Assembly: GCA_039888615.1 (NCBI GenBank)
Contig: JBDQQS010000012.1
From: Flavimaribacter sp039888615
GTDB taxonomy: Bacteria; Pseudomonadota; Alphaproteobacteria; Rhizobiales; Rhizobiaceae
DNA length: 64,000 nt
Strand: one strand, 5' to 3'
Of this stretch, positions 36,006 to 47,750 are shown in pieces (positions within the stretch are counted from its first letter, which is position 1; the number at the start of each line of letters is the position of its first letter). A program made the position numbers and the translations under genes. The notes under the pieces were generated by a model, which saw nothing but the letters and a program-made list of their open reading frames with translations, was not told the origin of the DNA and ran no database searches.

Positions 36006-36974
36006 TCAGGGCTGTCTCGGGGGACTGCCAAAACCGCCGGGCGGCGGCCGGCGCATTCCGCCGCGGCCGGGTGAGAGACTGGCCGGCAATTTGGCCGGCG
36101 TTCCCCGGAAACAACCCACCGTATACGGATACTCGTCCGTCATGTGGTAGTGATACATTTCCCGCTCCTCGCCATCCCAGATGACCTTGCCGATGTGTCC
36201 GTGGCACTCGTCGAGGTCGGCGTTTTTCATACGCTTGCCGCCTTCGCCGTATTTTCCGTATATACCGAACCCGTCCAGCGCATAGCCGATGAGATCTGAA
36301 TGCCCGCCTGGTCCCGAGCGTGTGTCTTTGATACAGGGCGACATGGTGTGAAAATGATACAGGCCATTGCGCTCCGGGTGTCCGGCGCACGCATCCATGA
36401 TTTCATGCGCCGGCGCGTCCTTGCCGCGACCATCCAGGGCATTGAAGATGGCCGTGTTGGTGACCGTGAGCCCGATCATGCCCATCGGCGCGCACTGCGC
36501 GCGTCTTGCGGTCGCCGGCAGCGCCGGCATGGAGTAGGCAATGTCTGTCTTTCTTATACTGCCCGGATTCCTGTCATAGGCAAAGGCTTCATCCTGCGGA
36601 CGAATGGGAAATCGGCCTGTCGGCGTTTCCGGTAAAGTGTTCGACCGGACCACCCGTTTCTCTCCTTCCAGCGATATCCTGAGTTCGGCCGGCCACGAGA
36701 CAGAGCCCGGGACTGTAGGCTTGAGATCAGGATCGTAAGTCGTTCTGCCAAGCCAGTCTCCGCTTGCGTGAGCGCCGCCCGCATTGGGATTGAATCGCTG
36801 CTGGCAGGAAAAGATATAATCCATTTTCGGGCGGTTCGAGATCTTGCCGTCGCCCAGTGGCAATTGGTGGGCGCCGGTGCTTGCAATCGCCGAGGAAAAC
36901 AGCGCCGCGCCGCCCAGCAAAATGGTGAATCGTCTTGATCTATCCACTATTAAGTGTCCGGATTTCGTATACAT
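36006..36974 (-). CDS. YHYH domain-containing exported protein
   Basis: A 322-residue protein with a signal peptide (RRFTILLGGAALFSSAIASTGA). The name-giving motif is MYHYHMTDEYPYTVGCFRG near residue 275; GLYHFHTMSPCIKD and ALDGFGIYGKYG belong to the same family. The last about 25 residues are Pro/Gly-rich (GMRRPPPGGFGSPPRQP). The His- and Cys-rich core suggests metal binding, but the function is not known. It is convergent with msrA, with only 11 bases between the stops. Confidence 0.85.
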   Translation of the reverse strand: MYTKSGHLIVDRSRRFTILLGGAALFSSAIASTGAHQLPLGDGKISNRPKMDYIFSCQQRFNPNAGGAHASGDWLGRTTYDPDLKPTVPGSVSWPAELRISLEGEKRVVRSNTLPETPTGRFPIRPQDEAFAYDRNPGSIRKTDIAYSMPALPATARRAQCAPMGMIGLTVTNTAIFNALDGRGKDAPAHEIMDACAGHPERNGLYHFHTMSPCIKDTRSGPGGHSDLIGYALDGFGIYGKYGEGGKRMKNADLDECHGHIGKVIWDGEEREMYHYHMTDEYPYTVGCFRGTPAKLPASLSPGRGGMRRPPPGGFGSPPRQP

Positions 36975-37293
36975 GAAATATTACGTCTTGAAATTGAAAT
37001 GACCGGATTACACTTCTGAAGTTCGCCAAGGTCAACCGGCGCGCGGGTCCGAATTTGTCGCAAAATGTAACCGGGCGATGATCAGAGGCGCATCGTATCG
37101 GCGCGTCATATCGCTATTGGGACTGGCTGATCGGATGATTTCCGCGATCGTCCCTGAATCGGGTCGTGATACGATTTCATCCATTTTTATTACAATTTCG
37201 CCATCATTGTATATTGAAAGCTAACGACTATTATGGGTAAGGAAGCGCCCGGACGGGCGTGTGTCTCGCGTAATACGGAACAGGGATTTGAAG
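36975..37293. other. Gap between YHYH and Omp19-like genes
   Basis: No gene is seen. The gap is divergent and must hold both promoters; an AT-rich part at about 37170-37240 and a short hairpin CGCCCG-GA-CGGGCG (37246-37259) are the only notable structures. Confidence 0.4.
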
Positions 37294-37800
37294 ATGCGGA
37301 ATATTGCAGTGCTGATGCTCATCGGCCTCGTCGTCGCGACAGCCGGCTGTCAGCGCACGAATTACCGGCCATTGCCCAAGCCTGAACCGCTTTCTCCGGC
37401 GCCTGTGGGCACTGTGCAGAGCGGACAACTGTCTTCGCCCGGCGACGCCAGCGGTTTCCCGGAAGCCCCGGCTGACGGCCAGTCGCAGGAGCAATTCGAG
37501 ACGGCCGCAGCAGGCGCTCCGGCGGTTACGCGTGAAGCTCTGGTCGGCCGCTGGACGATTTCAGCGAGCGGATCGAATTGCGATCTGTTCCTTGCGTTGA
37601 CCAAATGGACCGGCGGCTACCGCGCGGCCACACGCGGTTGCAGCAACGAGGCGGCCCTGGTCTCGGCCTGGGACGTCCAGGGCAATCAGGTCCTGCTATC
37701 CGACAACTCCGGCAACCAGTTTGCCCGGCTCTACAAGTCCGGTGAGGAAGCCTACAACGGAACCACGAAGTCCGGACAGCCAGTCAGCCTGAGCCGCTGA
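37294..37800 (+). CDS. Omp19/Inh-family protease inhibitor lipoprotein
   Basis: A 168-residue outer-membrane lipoprotein. The signal ends in VVATAGC, a good lipobox. A Pro-rich linker leads to an AprI/Inh-type beta-barrel: REALVGRWTISASGSNCDLFLALTKWTGGYRAATRGCSNEAALVSAWDVQGNQVLLSD. The two Cys (NCDLF and RGCSN) match the inhibitor disulfide. It resembles Brucella Omp19, which inhibits host proteases. ATG 37294 fits the signal peptide. Confidence 0.88.
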   Translation: MRNIAVLMLIGLVVATAGCQRTNYRPLPKPEPLSPAPVGTVQSGQLSSPGDASGFPEAPADGQSQEQFETAAAGAPAVTREALVGRWTISASGSNCDLFLALTKWTGGYRAATRGCSNEAALVSAWDVQGNQVLLSDNSGNQFARLYKSGEEAYNGTTKSGQPVSLSR

Positions 37801-37843
37801 TCCGAATGACCGGTTGGTCAGCGCTTGCACTGGTGACCTCTCG

Positions 37844-39001
37844 ATGAAGGATATTGCCGAACGCACGACCGTGGTCGAGCGTTACAAGGCGCTCGTGACG
37901 AGGGACGCGCTGCAGGAGGACGAGGCGCAGATCGAGCTCGCTGACAGGCTCGATCACGTGCTGTCCGAAATCAGCGCCAAGCGCCTGCGTTCCAAATCGA
38001 GCTCGCTGGGCTGGCTTTTCGCGCGCAAGAAGAACGAACCCCCCAAGGTTCGCGGCCTCTATATCTACGGGTCTGTTGGCCGCGGCAAAACCATGCTCAT
38101 GGACCTCTTCTACAAGCTGGTTCCCGCTCATAAAAAGCGTCGCGTGCATTTCCACGCCTTCATGGCTGACGTCCATGATCGCATCAACGCCCACAGGAAG
38201 GCGCACAAGCGGGGTGAAACGCCGGAAGCCGATCCGATGCCCCCGGTCGCCGAACAGCTCATCGAAGAAGCCTGGGTGTTGTGCTTCGACGAATTTTCCG
38301 TCACCGACATCACCGACGCGATGATCCTGTCGCGCTTGTTCGAGCAGCTCTTTTCCCGCGGCTGCGTCCTCATCGCCACGTCGAATGTGGAGCCGGACGA
38401 TCTCTATCGCGACGGGCTCAACCGGCAGCTCTTCCTGCCCTTCATCGATCTGTTGAAGGACGAGGTCGATATATTCAACCTCGATGCGCGAACGGACTAC
38501 CGGCTCGAGAAGTTGCGCCGGCTGCCCGTCTATCTGCACCCGCTCAACGACGAGACGCGCATCGCCTTTGCGAAGACCTGGAAAGAGGTTATCGCCGGCG
38601 AACAAATCCGCCAGGATACGATCGAGGTCATGGGCCGGCGTCTGACCGTGCCGCTCGTCGCGGACGGCGTCGCGCGCTTCAGCTTCGAGGAGCTTTGCCG
38701 CCAGCCGCTCGGAGCGCGGGACTATCTCGCCATCACCGCGAGATACCACACGATCTTCATCGAGAACGTGCCGGTGCTCGATCAGAGCATGCGCAATGAG
38801 GCGAAGCGGTTCATCAACCTGGTCGACGCGCTTTACGATTCCGGAACCCTGATCTACATGACGGCGGCCGCTGATCCCGAGAACCTGTTCCGCTCCGGCA
38901 CGGGGACGGAAGGTTTCGAATTCGCCCGCACGGCCTCTCGTCTGTTCGAGATGCAGAGCCTCGACTATGTTTCCGCGACCCGCGCAGCCAGGGTCGAATG
39001 A
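37844..39001 (+). CDS. zapE: Cell division protein ZapE (AFG1-like ATPase)
   Basis: A 385-residue AFG1/ZapE P-loop ATPase. RGLYIYGSVGRGKTMLMDLFY is the Walker A region, HFHAFMADVHDRIN follows, and VLCFDEFSVTDITDAMILSRLFEQLF is Walker B. TSNVEPDDLYRDGLNRQLFLPFIDLL is the sensor region. ZapE acts on the Z-ring late in division. The N-terminus is uncertain by a few residues. It lies upstream of mdh on the same strand. Confidence 0.92.
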   Translation: MKDIAERTTVVERYKALVTRDALQEDEAQIELADRLDHVLSEISAKRLRSKSSSLGWLFARKKNEPPKVRGLYIYGSVGRGKTMLMDLFYKLVPAHKKRRVHFHAFMADVHDRINAHRKAHKRGETPEADPMPPVAEQLIEEAWVLCFDEFSVTDITDAMILSRLFEQLFSRGCVLIATSNVEPDDLYRDGLNRQLFLPFIDLLKDEVDIFNLDARTDYRLEKLRRLPVYLHPLNDETRIAFAKTWKEVIAGEQIRQDTIEVMGRRLTVPLVADGVARFSFEELCRQPLGARDYLAITARYHTIFIENVPVLDQSMRNEAKRFINLVDALYDSGTLIYMTAAADPENLFRSGTGTEGFEFARTASRLFEMQSLDYVSATRAARVE

Positions 39002-39020
39002 ACAGGAAATAGGCAAAATT

Positions 39021-39036
39021 CTTACGTTTACGTAAG
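39021..39036. promoter_or_regulatory. CTTACG-N4-CGTAAG palindrome before mdh
   Basis: A perfect inverted repeat (arms of 6 bases, 4-base centre) 20 bases after the zapE stop and about 136 bases before mdh. It is placed to be an operator of the mdh-suc transcript. The regulator is unknown. Confidence 0.4.
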
Positions 39037-39113
39037 TCCCGAAAGATATAACCGTTTGAATTTGCTCATATCCAAAGTTTAAGTTGCCAAATTTTGGAGA
39101 GGAGTCTAATCAC

Positions 39114-40134
<1,021 letters not shown>

Positions 40135-40164
40135 TCCAGCCGTAACGCGAGTCGGAAATCTTCC

Positions 40165-41361
40165 ATGAACATACATGAATATCAGGCCAAGGCCCTTCTG
40201 AAGGACTTTGGCGCTCCCGTCGCCGAGGGCGTGCCCGTATTTGCCGCCGATGAGGCGGAAGCGGCCGCCAAGAAACTCCCCGGGCCGCTTTACGTGGTCA
40301 AGAGCCAGATCCATGCGGGCGGTCGCGGCAAGGGCAAGTTCAAGGAACTGTCCGCCGACGCCAAGGGCGGCGTCAGGCTCGCGGGCTCTGTCGAGGAAGT
40401 CATCGGCAACACGAATGAAATGCTCGGCAATACGCTCGTCACCAAGCAGACGGGTCCCGCCGGCAAGCAGGTCAACCGCCTCTATATCGAGGACGGCGCC
40501 GATATTGACCGCGAACTCTATCTTTCGATCCTCGTCGACCGCACCGTTGGCCGTCCCGCTTTCGTGGTCTCCACGGAAGGCGGCATGGACATCGAAGCGG
40601 TGGCCGAGGAAACGCCGGAGAAGATCCTGACGCTGGCGATCGACCCCGAAACCGGCGTCACGGCGGCGGATTCGGCGAAACTGAGCGATGCGCTGGAGCT
40701 GCAGGGCGAAGCGCGGTCGGACGGCGAGACGCTGTTTCCGATCCTCTACAAGGCCTTCACCGAAAAGGACATGAGCCTGCTCGAGGTCAACCCGCTCATC
40801 GTTATGGAAAACGGCAGACTGCGCGTTCTCGACGCCAAGGTGTCCTTCGACGGCAATGCGCTGTTCCGCCATCCCGACATTGTCGAACTGCGTGACGTGA
40901 CGGAAGAGGACGAGAAGGAGATCGAAGCCTCAAGGCACGATCTCGCCTACGTCGCTCTCGACGGCAATATCGGCTGTATGGTCAATGGCGCGGGCCTCGC
41001 CATGGCGACCATGGACATCATCAAGCTTTACGGCGCAGAGCCGGCTAACTTTCTCGACGTCGGCGGCGGCGCCACGACCGAAAAGGTCACGGCCGCCTTC
41101 AAGATCATCACGGCGGATCCGGCGGTGGAAGGCATCCTCGTCAACATCTTCGGCGGCATCATGCGCTGCGACGTGATCGCCGAAGGCGTCGTCACCGCGG
41201 TCAAGGAAGTCGGCCTCAAGGTTCCGCTGGTCGTTCGGCTGGAAGGAACCAATGTCGAGAAAGGCAAGAAGATCATCAACGAGAGCGGTCTCAACGTGAT
41301 CGCCGCCGATGATCTCGACGACGCCGCCCAGAAGATCGTCAAGGCGGTCAAGGGAGCCTGA
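40165..41361 (+). CDS. sucC: Succinyl-CoA synthetase subunit beta
   Basis: A 398-residue ATP-grasp subunit. [22 protein letters not shown] opens it; [16 protein letters not shown] is the nucleotide loop and [19 protein letters not shown] with [15 protein letters not shown] is the CoA/phosphate side. It lies 30 bases after mdh. A cupin gene is inserted between it and sucD. Confidence 0.97.
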   Translation: MNIHEYQAKALLKDFGAPVAEGVPVFAADEAEAAAKKLPGPLYVVKSQIHAGGRGKGKFKELSADAKGGVRLAGSVEEVIGNTNEMLGNTLVTKQTGPAGKQVNRLYIEDGADIDRELYLSILVDRTVGRPAFVVSTEGGMDIEAVAEETPEKILTLAIDPETGVTAADSAKLSDALELQGEARSDGETLFPILYKAFTEKDMSLLEVNPLIVMENGRLRVLDAKVSFDGNALFRHPDIVELRDVTEEDEKEIEASRHDLAYVALDGNIGCMVNGAGLAMATMDIIKLYGAEPANFLDVGGGATTEKVTAAFKIITADPAVEGILVNIFGGIMRCDVIAEGVVTAVKEVGLKVPLVVRLEGTNVEKGKKIINESGLNVIAADDLDDAAQKIVKAVKGA

Positions 41362-41366
41362 GCAAG

Positions 41367-41735
41367 GTGCCTCCGCGCAAGATCAATCTCGTCGAAGCCG
41401 CCGAAGGCATAAGCGGGGTTTTCCAGCCCCACATCGTCGGAGACGTCAACGATTCCCAGGTCAAGATCGCCAAGTTCGGCGAAATCTTCGACTGGCACGC
41501 CCATGACGAGGAAGACGAGGGTTTTCTCGTCCTGCGCGGACGCATTGCAATCGACTTCAGGGACGGCTCGGTGGAACTCGGCGAAGGCGATTTCATGGTG
41601 GCGCCGAAAACGGTGGAGCATCGTCCGCGTTCGCTGACGCACGAACCTGTCGTGCTGATGTTCGAGCCCGCGACCACCCTGAACACCGGCAACGCCGCGA
41701 GCGATCTTACCGTTTCAGAACTCAACCGACTTTAG
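41367..41735 (+). CDS. Cupin-domain protein inserted between sucC and sucD
   Basis: A 122-residue small cupin. [25 protein letters not shown] and [16 protein letters not shown] give the two cupin motifs with metal-binding His/Glu (HxH, E, H). The start is GTG 41367, five bases after the sucC stop and with AGCAAG before it. sucC and sucD subunits are usually adjacent, so the insertion is unusual. Function unknown; it may bind a TCA-cycle-related small molecule, which is speculation. Confidence 0.82.
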   Translation: MPPRKINLVEAAEGISGVFQPHIVGDVNDSQVKIAKFGEIFDWHAHDEEDEGFLVLRGRIAIDFRDGSVELGEGDFMVAPKTVEHRPRSLTHEPVVLMFEPATTLNTGNAASDLTVSELNRL

Positions 41736-41743
41736 GAAGAATA

Positions 41744-42655
<912 letters not shown>

Positions 42656-42919
42656 GACAAAGACGGGCGGCGAAAGCCGCCCGAGACGCCTGTGCGGCGG
42701 TTGACGCCGGCAGGCGAGGCTCCGTTAACGGAGTTGTGACGGATCTCCGCCTTCCTGTCGGGAAAAAGGGTTCCGTTGCGATATGAAACGTGACTAGTGT
42801 AGGGCGCGTCCGGGATGCGCCGCAATTTGGTTTAGGCGAGGCCCCGGAAGGGGCAATCGAGTGGCGGCTGGCAGGGCCGTCGGCAAGTTCAAGGAGGCGG
42901 AAATCTCCGCAAAAGGCTG
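42656..42919 (+). other. sucD-sucA gap with a GNRA-type hairpin
   Basis: GGGCGGC-GAAA-GCCGCCC at 42665-42682 is a very stable tetraloop hairpin 10 bases after sucD, without a T-run. The rest of the gap holds no gene; it may carry a separate sucA promoter, but no clear -35/-10 pair is seen. The hairpin could protect the upstream mRNA or reduce read-through into sucA. Confidence 0.5.
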
Positions 42920-45904
42920 ATGTCAAGACAGCAAGCCAACGAAGCCTTCCAGGCGACATCCTTTCTCTACGGAAGCAACGCATCATACATTGAAGACCTG
43001 TATGCCCGCTACGAGGACGACCCGTCTTCCGTGCCGGACGAGTGGCGCTCGTTCTTCGGCGCCTTGCAGGACGACGCGGACGCCGTGCACAAGGCCGCCA
43101 GGGGCGCATCCTGGAAGAAGCCGAACTGGCCCATCCAGGCCAACGGCGAACTCGTGTCCGCGCTCGGCGGCGACTGGGGCGCGGTCGAAAAACACATCGA
43201 GGGCCGGCTGAAGGAAAAGGCCGTCGACAAATCGGCGGCGCTCGCTGATGTCGACGTCCTGCAGGCGACGCGCGATTCCGTGCGCGCCATCATGATGATC
43301 CGCGCCTATCGCATGCGCGGCCACCTGCACGCTAATCTCGATCCGCTCGGAATCGCCGAGGCCAAGGAAGACTATAACGAACTGTCGCCGGAAAATTACG
43401 GCTTCACCCCGCAGGACTATGACCGGCGCATCTTCCTAGACAATGTGCTGGGCCTGGAATACGCCACCATCACCGAGATGCTGGAGATCCTGAAGCGAAC
43501 CTACTGCTCGACGATCGGCGTCGAGTTCATGCACATCTCCAATCCGGAAGAGAAGTCCTGGATCCAGCAGCGCATCGAAGGTCCCGACAAGGGCGTTGAT
43601 TTCACCAAGCGCGGAAAGATGGCGATCCTGCAGAAGCTGGTCGAGGCCGAAGGCTTCGAAAAGTTCATCGACGTCAAGTACAAGGGAACCAAGCGTTTCG
43701 GCCTCGATGGCGGCGAATCGCTCATTCCCGCGCTCGAGCAGATCATCAAGCGCGGCGGCGGCATGGGGCTGAAGGAAATCGTCCTCGGCATGTCGCATCG
43801 CGGTCGTCTCAATGTGCTCAGTCAGGTCATGGGCAAGTCGCACCGGGCGATCTTCAACGAATTCAAGGGCGGCTCCTACACGCCCGACGACGTCGAGGGT
43901 TCCGGCGATGTAAAATACCATCTCGGCGCCTCTTCGGACCGGGAATTCGACGGAAACAAGGTGCATCTGTCGCTGACCGCCAACCCGTCGCATCTCGAAA
44001 TCGTCAATCCCGTCGTCATGGGCAAGGCGCGAGCAAAACAGGATCTGCTTACCGGCGCCCGGCGCAGCGAGATCGTGCCGCTTTCCGAGCGCGTGAAAGT
44101 CCTTCCGCTGCTGCTGCACGGCGATGCGGCCTTTGCTGGCCAGGGCGTGGTCGCCGAGTGTCTCGGCCTTTCGGGTCTGCGCGGGCACAGGGTCGCCGGC
44201 ACGATCCATGTGATCGTCAACAACCAGATCGGTTTTACGACCAATCCCCGCTTCTCGCGGTCCTCGCCCTATCCGTCGGATGTGGCGAAGATGATCGAGG
44301 CGCCGATCTTCCACGTCAACGGCGACGATCCGGAAGCCGTGACCTACGCGGCGAAGGTCGCGACCGAATTCCGCATGACCTTCCACAAGCCGGTGGTCAT
44401 CGACATGTTCTGCTATCGCCGCTTCGGCCACAATGAGGGCGACGAGCCGGCGTTCACCCAGCCGATCATGTATGACCGGATCCGCTCGCACGAGACCACG
44501 GTCGAGATCTACTCGAAAAAGCTGATGGCCGAAGGTCTGTTGACCGAGGAAGAACTGGAAACGATGCGCGCCGACTGGCGCGCCTATCTCGAAGAGGAAT
44601 TCGAGGCGGGCCATTCCTACAAGCCCAACAAGGCTGACTGGCTGGATGGCGCCTGGTCGGGTATGCGGGTCGCCGACAACCAGGACGAAAAACGCCGGGG
44701 CAAGACTGCGCTCACCGTCAAGCAGCTCAAGGACATCGGCCGCAAACTGTCCACCGTTCCGGACGATTTCAACGTCCACCGCACGGTCAAGCGGTTCATG
44801 GATCATCGCGCGCAGATGATCGAGACCGGCGAGAATATCGACTGGGCGACGGCGGAAGCGCTGGCCTTCGGGTCGCTGGTGCTGGAAGGCAATCCCGTGC
44901 GTCTGTCCGGTCAGGACGTGGAGCGGGGAACATTCTCGCAACGTCATTCGGTCCTCTACGACCAGAAGGACGAAAACCGTTACATCCCGCTGAACAATCT
45001 CGGTTCCGGTCAGGCGCTCTACGAGGTCATCAACTCGATGCTCTCGGAAGAAGCGGTGCTCGGCTTCGAATACGGCTATTCTCTTTCGGAGCCGAATGCG
45101 CTGACGCTCTGGGAAGCCCAGTTCGGCGATTTCGCCAACGGGGCGCAGGTCGTCTTCGACCAGTTCATCTCGTCCGGTGAGCGCAAATGGCTGCGCATGT
45201 CCGGTCTCGTCTGCCTCCTGCCGCACGGCTATGAAGGCCAGGGTCCGGAGCACTCCTCGGCTCGTCTCGAGCGGTTCCTGCAGCTCTGCGCCGAGGACAA
45301 CATGCAGGTCGCCTACTGTACGACGCCGGCTAACTACTATCACGTCCTGCGGCGGCAGATGAAGCGCGACTTCCGCAAGCCTCTGATCCTGATGACGCCG
45401 AAATCGCTGCTTCGCCACAAGCGCGCCGTCTCCCAGCTTTCGGAGATGGCCAGCGAAAGCTCGTTCCACCGCTTGCTGTGGGACGACGCCGAAACGCTGA
45501 AGGATCAGCCGATCAAGCTGCAGAAGGACAACAAGATCCGGCGCGTCGTCATGTGCAGCGGCAAGGTCTATTACGACCTCTACGAGGAGCGCGAACAGCG
45601 CGGCGTCGACGACATCTACCTGCTGCGTCTCGAACAGCTTTATCCGTTCCCGGCCAAGGCGCTGATCAACGAATTGTCCCGCTTCCGCCAGGCTGAAATG
45701 GTCTGGTGCCAGGAAGAGCCCAAGAACATGGGCGCATGGGCGTTCATCGATCCCTATCTGGAATGGGTGCTGGCGCATATAGACGCCAAGTATCAGCGCG
45801 TGCGCTATACGGGTCGGCCGGCGGCCGCCTCTCCGGCGACCGGACTGATGTCGAAGCACAAGGCGCAACTCGAAGCGTTCCTTGAGGATGCGCTCGGCAA
45901 CTGA
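42920..45904 (+). CDS. sucA: 2-oxoglutarate dehydrogenase E1 component
   Basis: A 994-residue thiamine-diphosphate enzyme. The N-terminal QANEAFQATSFLYGSNASYIEDLYARYEDDPSSVPDEW is the E2-binding arm. GMSHRGRLNVLSQVMGK, GQGVVAECLGLSGLRGHRVAGTIHVIVNNQIGFTT and FCYRRFGHNEGDEPAFTQP lie in the ThDP and substrate site. The C-terminal half holds LPHGYEGQGPEHSSARLERFLQL and CQEEPKNMGAW. It releases CO2 and forms succinyl-lipoyl-E2. Confidence 0.97.
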   Translation: MSRQQANEAFQATSFLYGSNASYIEDLYARYEDDPSSVPDEWRSFFGALQDDADAVHKAARGASWKKPNWPIQANGELVSALGGDWGAVEKHIEGRLKEKAVDKSAALADVDVLQATRDSVRAIMMIRAYRMRGHLHANLDPLGIAEAKEDYNELSPENYGFTPQDYDRRIFLDNVLGLEYATITEMLEILKRTYCSTIGVEFMHISNPEEKSWIQQRIEGPDKGVDFTKRGKMAILQKLVEAEGFEKFIDVKYKGTKRFGLDGGESLIPALEQIIKRGGGMGLKEIVLGMSHRGRLNVLSQVMGKSHRAIFNEFKGGSYTPDDVEGSGDVKYHLGASSDREFDGNKVHLSLTANPSHLEIVNPVVMGKARAKQDLLTGARRSEIVPLSERVKVLPLLLHGDAAFAGQGVVAECLGLSGLRGHRVAGTIHVIVNNQIGFTTNPRFSRSSPYPSDVAKMIEAPIFHVNGDDPEAVTYAAKVATEFRMTFHKPVVIDMFCYRRFGHNEGDEPAFTQPIMYDRIRSHETTVEIYSKKLMAEGLLTEEELETMRADWRAYLEEEFEAGHSYKPNKADWLDGAWSGMRVADNQDEKRRGKTALTVKQLKDIGRKLSTVPDDFNVHRTVKRFMDHRAQMIETGENIDWATAEALAFGSLVLEGNPVRLSGQDVERGTFSQRHSVLYDQKDENRYIPLNNLGSGQALYEVINSMLSEEAVLGFEYGYSLSEPNALTLWEAQFGDFANGAQVVFDQFISSGERKWLRMSGLVCLLPHGYEGQGPEHSSARLERFLQLCAEDNMQVAYCTTPANYYHVLRRQMKRDFRKPLILMTPKSLLRHKRAVSQLSEMASESSFHRLLWDDAETLKDQPIKLQKDNKIRRVVMCSGKVYYDLYEEREQRGVDDIYLLRLEQLYPFPAKALINELSRFRQAEMVWCQEEPKNMGAWAFIDPYLEWVLAHIDAKYQRVRYTGRPAAASPATGLMSKHKAQLEAFLEDALGN

Positions 45905-45943
45905 CGATCCTCAGCAACGAAACTGACATAACGGAAAAATATC

Positions 45944-47179
45944 ATGGCCACTGAAATCCGCGTTCCCACTCTGGGAGAATCCGTTTCAGAAGCAACGATC
46001 GGAACCTGGTACAAGAAAGTCGGCGACGCCGTCGCCGTCGATGAGGCGCTCCTTGAGCTCGAAACCGACAAGGTGACGATCGAGGTTCCGGCGCCGACCG
46101 CCGGCACGCTCTCCGAGATCGTCGCCAAGGAAGGCGACACCGTCGAGGTCGACGCCATCCTCGGACAGATCGCCGAAGGCGCGGCGGCCGCCGCCAAGTC
46201 CGAACCGGCAAAGGAAAGCAAGGAAGAACCGAAGGCCGGGGCTAAGCCGGCGTCTGCTGAAAAACCGGCCGCAGCCGGAAAGACAGACATGCCGCCGTCG
46301 CCGTCAGCGGCGCGGATGATGAAAGAAAAGGACGTCAGGCCGGAGCAGGTCGAAGGCACCGGCAAGCGCGGCCAGGTCCTCAAGGGCGACGTCATCGACG
46401 CCATCGAAAAGGGTTTCGACCAGTCGCCGCAGCCTGCGCCGGCGGCGGTCGCCCGCCCGGCTTCGCCGTCGGAAGACGAGACGCGCGAGGAACGGGTCAA
46501 GATGACCCGCCTGCGCCAGACCATCGCGCGGCGTCTGAAGGACGCCCAGAACACGGCGGCGATGCTCACCACCTACAACGAGGTGGACATGACGGCCGTC
46601 ATGGATCTGCGCAAGAAGTACAAGGACCTCTTCGAGAAGAAGCACGGCGTCAAGCTTGGCTTCATGGGTTTCTTCACGAAGGCCGTATGCCACGCGCTGA
46701 AGGAAGTTCCGGCGGTCAATGCGGAGATCGACGGCGCTGAGATCATCTACAAGAATTTCTGTCATATCGGCGTCGCCGTCGGCACCGACAAGGGCCTCGT
46801 GGTGCCGGTCGTGCGCGACGCGGACGCCATGTCGATCGCCGAAATCGAAGCGGAAATCGCCCGCCTCGGCCTGGCCGCCCGAGACGGCAAGCTCGACATG
46901 AAGGACATGCAGGGCGGCACTTTCACGATTTCCAACGGCGGTGTCTACGGTTCGCTGATGTCTTCGCCGATCCTCAATGCGCCGCAGTCGGGCATCCTCG
47001 GAATGCACAAGATCCAGGAGCGGCCGATGGCGATCGGCGGCCAGGTGGTCATCCGCCCGATGATGTATCTGGCGCTGTCCTACGACCACCGGATCGTCGA
47101 CGGCAAGGAAGCCGTGACGTTCCTGGTGCGCGTCAAGGAGAGCCTTGAAGATCCGGAACGTCTCGTCCTCGATCTCTGA
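45944..47179 (+). CDS. sucB: 2-oxoglutarate dehydrogenase E2 (dihydrolipoyllysine succinyltransferase)
   Basis: A 411-residue E2. The lipoyl domain has the modified Lys in [14 protein letters not shown]; an Ala/Pro linker leads to the peripheral-subunit-binding domain ([33 protein letters not shown]), then the catalytic domain, ending with [18 protein letters not shown], which has the catalytic His. It follows sucA after 39 bases. Confidence 0.97.
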   Translation: MATEIRVPTLGESVSEATIGTWYKKVGDAVAVDEALLELETDKVTIEVPAPTAGTLSEIVAKEGDTVEVDAILGQIAEGAAAAAKSEPAKESKEEPKAGAKPASAEKPAAAGKTDMPPSPSAARMMKEKDVRPEQVEGTGKRGQVLKGDVIDAIEKGFDQSPQPAPAAVARPASPSEDETREERVKMTRLRQTIARRLKDAQNTAAMLTTYNEVDMTAVMDLRKKYKDLFEKKHGVKLGFMGFFTKAVCHALKEVPAVNAEIDGAEIIYKNFCHIGVAVGTDKGLVVPVVRDADAMSIAEIEAEIARLGLAARDGKLDMKDMQGGTFTISNGGVYGSLMSSPILNAPQSGILGMHKIQERPMAIGGQVVIRPMMYLALSYDHRIVDGKEAVTFLVRVKESLEDPERLVLDL

Positions 47180-47215
47180 TCCGGCCGCGGATCGGAAAAC
47201 GGAAACGGAACTGTG

Positions 47216-47728
47216 ATGAAACCGCTTGCCGCCATAGCGCCGGTCGCCATTCTCTTTTTCGGAGTGGGGGAAACCGGAGCGGCGTCATCCGCCGGCGGCA
47301 AGACCGGACGGACCTGTCCTCTGGTGCTCGCCGCCTATCAGGCGGCGGATCAGGCGATCCTGCTGGAGTTTCGGGGCGACAATGCCAGGAGTTTCCGCGT
47401 CGTGGTTGACGGCCTCGATACGGCGCTCGATGGCTACGTCTTTCCCGATGACGCCGGCGAAGGCGAACTCGGCGTCGTTCTCGACAACTGCCCGGAAGGC
47501 GATGTGACGGGGAACGATCTGTCGCAGTGCCGGATCTGGCAGGGGCCCATGTTGGCCTCCGACGCCGACGGCGCGACATCGCCGCTCTCCGGTCACGACC
47601 AGCCGGCGAGCCCGCGGGTCGTCATGCAGGGACTGGACGAGGCGCTGACGCAGTCGGCCCTTTTCGAAGAGGCGGGTCTGCCGGCAATCGAATTCAAACA
47701 TCTGTTACTCTATGCCTGTCAGGAATAG
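47216..47728 (+). CDS. Hypothetical exported protein between sucB and lpd
   Basis: A 170-residue protein with a signal-like start (MKPLAAIAPVAILFFGVGETGAA). The rest is acidic, with CPLVLAAYQAADQAILLEF, NCPEGD and a C-terminal LYACQE. A GTG three bases earlier could be the start. No family is recognised. It sits inside the 2-oxoglutarate dehydrogenase gene block on the same strand, so it is probably co-transcribed. Confidence 0.65.
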   Translation: MKPLAAIAPVAILFFGVGETGAASSAGGKTGRTCPLVLAAYQAADQAILLEFRGDNARSFRVVVDGLDTALDGYVFPDDAGEGELGVVLDNCPEGDVTGNDLSQCRIWQGPMLASDADGATSPLSGHDQPASPRVVMQGLDEALTQSALFEEAGLPAIEFKHLLLYACQE

Positions 47729-47750
47729 CTGAGCGAAAGGATTGGCCATA

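Noticed and set aside
42790..42993. 67-codon frame before sucA
   Set aside because: It has no ribosome site, overlaps the certain sucA start and shows no protein-like conservation signals.
43436..45868. Long open frame (810 codons) on the minus strand
   Set aside because: It is fully antisense to sucA. High GC gives long open frames opposite real genes; the protein has no recognisable motif and sucA is certain.
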